Shown: positions 5,505 through 6,953 of the stretch, piece after piece | Numbering within the stretch: position 1 is the stretch's first letter | Layout of the letters: each line of letters starts with the position of its first letter | Assembly: GCA_021801305.1 (NCBI GenBank) | Contig: JAJYYD010000083.1 | Coordinates: forward strand, 1 to 6,953 | Direction of reading: 5' to 3' | Origin: Thermoplasmata archaeon | GTDB lineage: Archaea; Thermoplasmatota; Thermoplasmata; Thermoplasmatales; Thermoplasmataceae | DNA length: 6,953 nucleotides | Translations under genes and position numbers: made by a program | The notes under the pieces: model-generated | What the model was told of the DNA's origin: nothing | Databases searched by the model: none | What the model saw: only the letters and a program-made list of their open reading frames with translations

Positions 5505-5549
5505 ACAATTTAAAATTAAATATCTTGAAAAGCCTTACTCAGGCTTTTC
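5505..5549 (-). terminator. Hairpin and T-rich terminator of the radical SAM gene
   Basis: Arms GAAAAGCC (5527-5534) and GGCTTTTC (5542-5549) form a perfect 8-bp stem with a 7-base loop that contains the TAA stop codon of the leftward gene. Read on the minus strand it is followed by AAGATATTTAATTTTAAATTG, a T-rich stretch of the kind that ends archaeal transcripts. In the other direction it may also help stop transcripts of the microprotein gene, although no T-run follows there. Confidence 0.6.
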
Positions 5550-6953
5550 TGATGATATGACCGGTATTGGTTCGTCAAGGTTCAGCCCGATCTCGTCTTC
5601 CCTGAGCTTTCTTCCTATGCTTCTCTCGTAGAAGGCGATGATGTTCTTCTTGTCCTCCTTGCTGTAGTCCCTGAAGTACTTGTCCTTCTTCAGTACCTTT
5701 CCTGTTCTCTCCTCATATGTTCTTGCAGGTATGGAATACTTCCTCTGTGTTGCATCCCTGTAGAGTTCAGGTATCACATTGAATGCACAGAATGGAACAA
5801 CCCTTCCGTCAGGCATTGCATAGTGTATGTCGCATCTCTCAACCCTGTCCACATCGTATGTGTACGGATCCATGAAGTGCATGAAGCCGATGAACATGCT
5901 CTTGTAGTGGAATGCCTTGAGTCCATGGTAATCCCCATCGGTGAATGCATTGTACACCATGTCCTTGAGCTTGAAGTCTGTTGGTGCCTTCTCGTAGTCG
6001 ACAAACTTCCTCAGGTTCATGAGAAGCCTGGATGTTGTTGATACCTTCTTTATGGACTTGAAGTTTGATCCCCTCATCTCATCTGCAAGTTCACCTATGT
6101 ATTCGAACATGCCCCTGACGTCGATGAACCTTGTTATCGGTGTGACCTTGTCCCCGTCCTTGAATATGTATGTGCCCATTCCGCAGGCGAAGTGTATTGA
6201 GAGCTTGTACATCTCCTTTCCTTTCAGCTGCTCTATGAAGTCTGAGACCTTTGCTGTTGATGGAACGGTGAAGAAGTCCTCCCTTCCTATCATTCCGTCA
6301 GTCTGCTGCTCTATCTTCTTTATTGCACCGGGTATGGTGATCCTCTGCTTCTCCCTCATCCTGTCGGGCATCCTTCCCACAAGGCTTACAGGCTGGAAGT
6401 TCACTGCCCTTACAACATCTATGTTTGAAAGGCCGAACCTTATCATGTCACCGAGATATGCATCATTCACTCCACCTATCACTGTTGGTACCAGGACAAC
6501 ACCAAGTGGTGCGTTCTTGTAGTTCTCAAGTGCTGCAGGTATCTCCCAGAAGTTCTTTGGATTGGATCTGGGTGTCGGACCGTCAAAGCTCGTGTATATG
6601 ACGTTTGATCCTGCACCCCTTATCTTCTTTGGGAAATCCGGATCGAATGCCGATCTTATTGAGTTTGTGTTGAGCTGTATGTGCTCATAGCCCTCTTCCC
6701 TTGCTATCTTGATTATATCGATGATATCATCGCGGATTGCAGGCTCTCCGCCTGTTATCTGCACTGCGTTTGCACCGACAGGTTTCTCGTTCCTCATCCT
6801 TCTGAGCATCATCCTTACCTGGTCCTGTGAAGGCTCGTATATTGGCTCGTTCTCCTTTGCATAGAAGAAGCAGTACCAGCATGAGAGATCACAGCGGTTT
6901 GTCACAACGACGTTTCCAAGGCCGGTGTGTGACTTGTGCTTTATGCAGAGACC
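5535..6953 (-). CDS. tes: Radical SAM protein, probable tetraether synthase (5' end outside window)
   Basis: Tetraether synthase joins the phytanyl ends of two archaeol-type lipids to make the membrane-spanning tetraethers that acidophilic Thermoplasmatales depend on. It is a radical SAM enzyme with several iron-sulfur clusters. The minus frame is open to the right edge; 472 codons are visible, beginning GLCIKHKSHTGLGNVVVTN, which is family sequence, so the GTG at 6905 is an internal valine and the true start lies beyond the window. The SAM-cluster motif CDLSCWYC (CxxxCxxC) is at 6870-6893, followed by FFYAKENEP and the SAM-binding QITGGEP. Later cysteines in HFACGMGTY, in RCDIHYAMPDG and in VVPFCAFN are candidate ligands for auxiliary clusters. 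Full-length homologues are roughly 500-600 residues, so an N-terminal Cys-containing part is missing here. Lysine is almost always AAG (about 35 of 37), unlike kdgA (9 of 26), suggesting high expression. A related MJ0619-type methyltransferase role is the main alternative. Confidence 0.83.
   Translation of the reverse strand, partial: GLCIKHKSHTGLGNVVVTNRCDLSCWYCFFYAKENEPIYEPSQDQVRMMLRRMRNEKPVGANAVQITGGEPAIRDDIIDIIKIAREEGYEHIQLNTNSIRSAFDPDFPKKIRGAGSNVIYTSFDGPTPRSNPKNFWEIPAALENYKNAPLGVVLVPTVIGGVNDAYLGDMIRFGLSNIDVVRAVNFQPVSLVGRMPDRMREKQRITIPGAIKKIEQQTDGMIGREDFFTVPSTAKVSDFIEQLKGKEMYKLSIHFACGMGTYIFKDGDKVTPITRFIDVRGMFEYIGELADEMRGSNFKSIKKVSTTSRLLMNLRKFVDYEKAPTDFKLKDMVYNAFTDGDYHGLKAFHYKSMFIGFMHFMDPYTYDVDRVERCDIHYAMPDGRVVPFCAFNVIPELYRDATQRKYSIPARTYEERTGKVLKKDKYFRDYSKEDKKNIIAFYERSIGRKLREDEIGLNLDEPIPVISSEKPE

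Noticed and set aside
6019..6522. 167-codon plus-strand ORF within the radical SAM gene
   Set aside because: Antisense shadow of a conserved coding region with strongly skewed codon use; no promoter or recognisable motif.

Overview
This window is chromosomal DNA from a euryarchaeon, most likely a member of the Thermoplasmatales (the Thermoplasma / Ferroplasma / Picrophilus / Cuniculiplasma group). The evidence is an archaeal RNA polymerase operon (rpoH followed by rpoB), an archaeal/eukaryal-type tryptophanyl-tRNA synthetase, a 2-keto-3-deoxygluconate aldolase of the non-phosphorylative Entner-Doudoroff type, a tetraether-lipid radical SAM enzyme, TATA-box promoters that place transcription starts at or within a few bases of start codons (leaderless mRNAs), and a tRNA with no encoded CCA. 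I cannot fix genus or species from sequence alone. Nothing looks mobile: there are no IS elements, CRISPR arrays or phage genes.

Layout. Positions 1-1461 (minus) hold the N-terminal 487 codons of RNA polymerase subunit B, running off the left edge. rpoH (1458-1721, minus) precedes it with a 4-base ATGA overlap. Only 15 bases upstream of rpoH is a tRNA-Lys(UUU) gene (1737-1810, minus). The only recognisable promoter for the set is in front of the tRNA (TATA at 1844-1853), so tRNA and polymerase mRNA probably share a primary transcript. A 340-base divergent intergenic region (1811-2150) contains two perfect 7-bp inverted repeats, a near-palindromic TATA element and the promoter of the rightward genes. 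Rightward come kdgA (2151-2996), mtnA (3045-4064, own leaderless promoter) and trpS (4083-5219, 18 bases after mtnA). Next is a 39-codon ORF (5315-5434) encoding a protein with nine cysteines and a well-placed leaderless promoter. It converges on a leftward gene (5535-6953, minus, start outside the window) encoding a radical SAM protein that matches tetraether synthase (Tes), with a hairpin terminator wrapped around its stop codon.

How the genes fit together. The left half is information processing (tRNA-Lys, RNAP H and B). The centre is carbon metabolism and salvage (KDG aldolase; methylthioribose-1-phosphate isomerase) with a housekeeping synthetase. The right edge is membrane-lipid maturation. 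One biochemical link is that Tes consumes SAM and should release 5'-deoxyadenosine, and MtnA-type isomerases can act in salvage of SAM-derived by-products. That link is inferred from family knowledge. The most novel-looking items are the Cys-rich microprotein, the tRNA-Lys/rpoH shared transcript, and the inverted repeat filling the space between the tRNA TATA box and its predicted start site.
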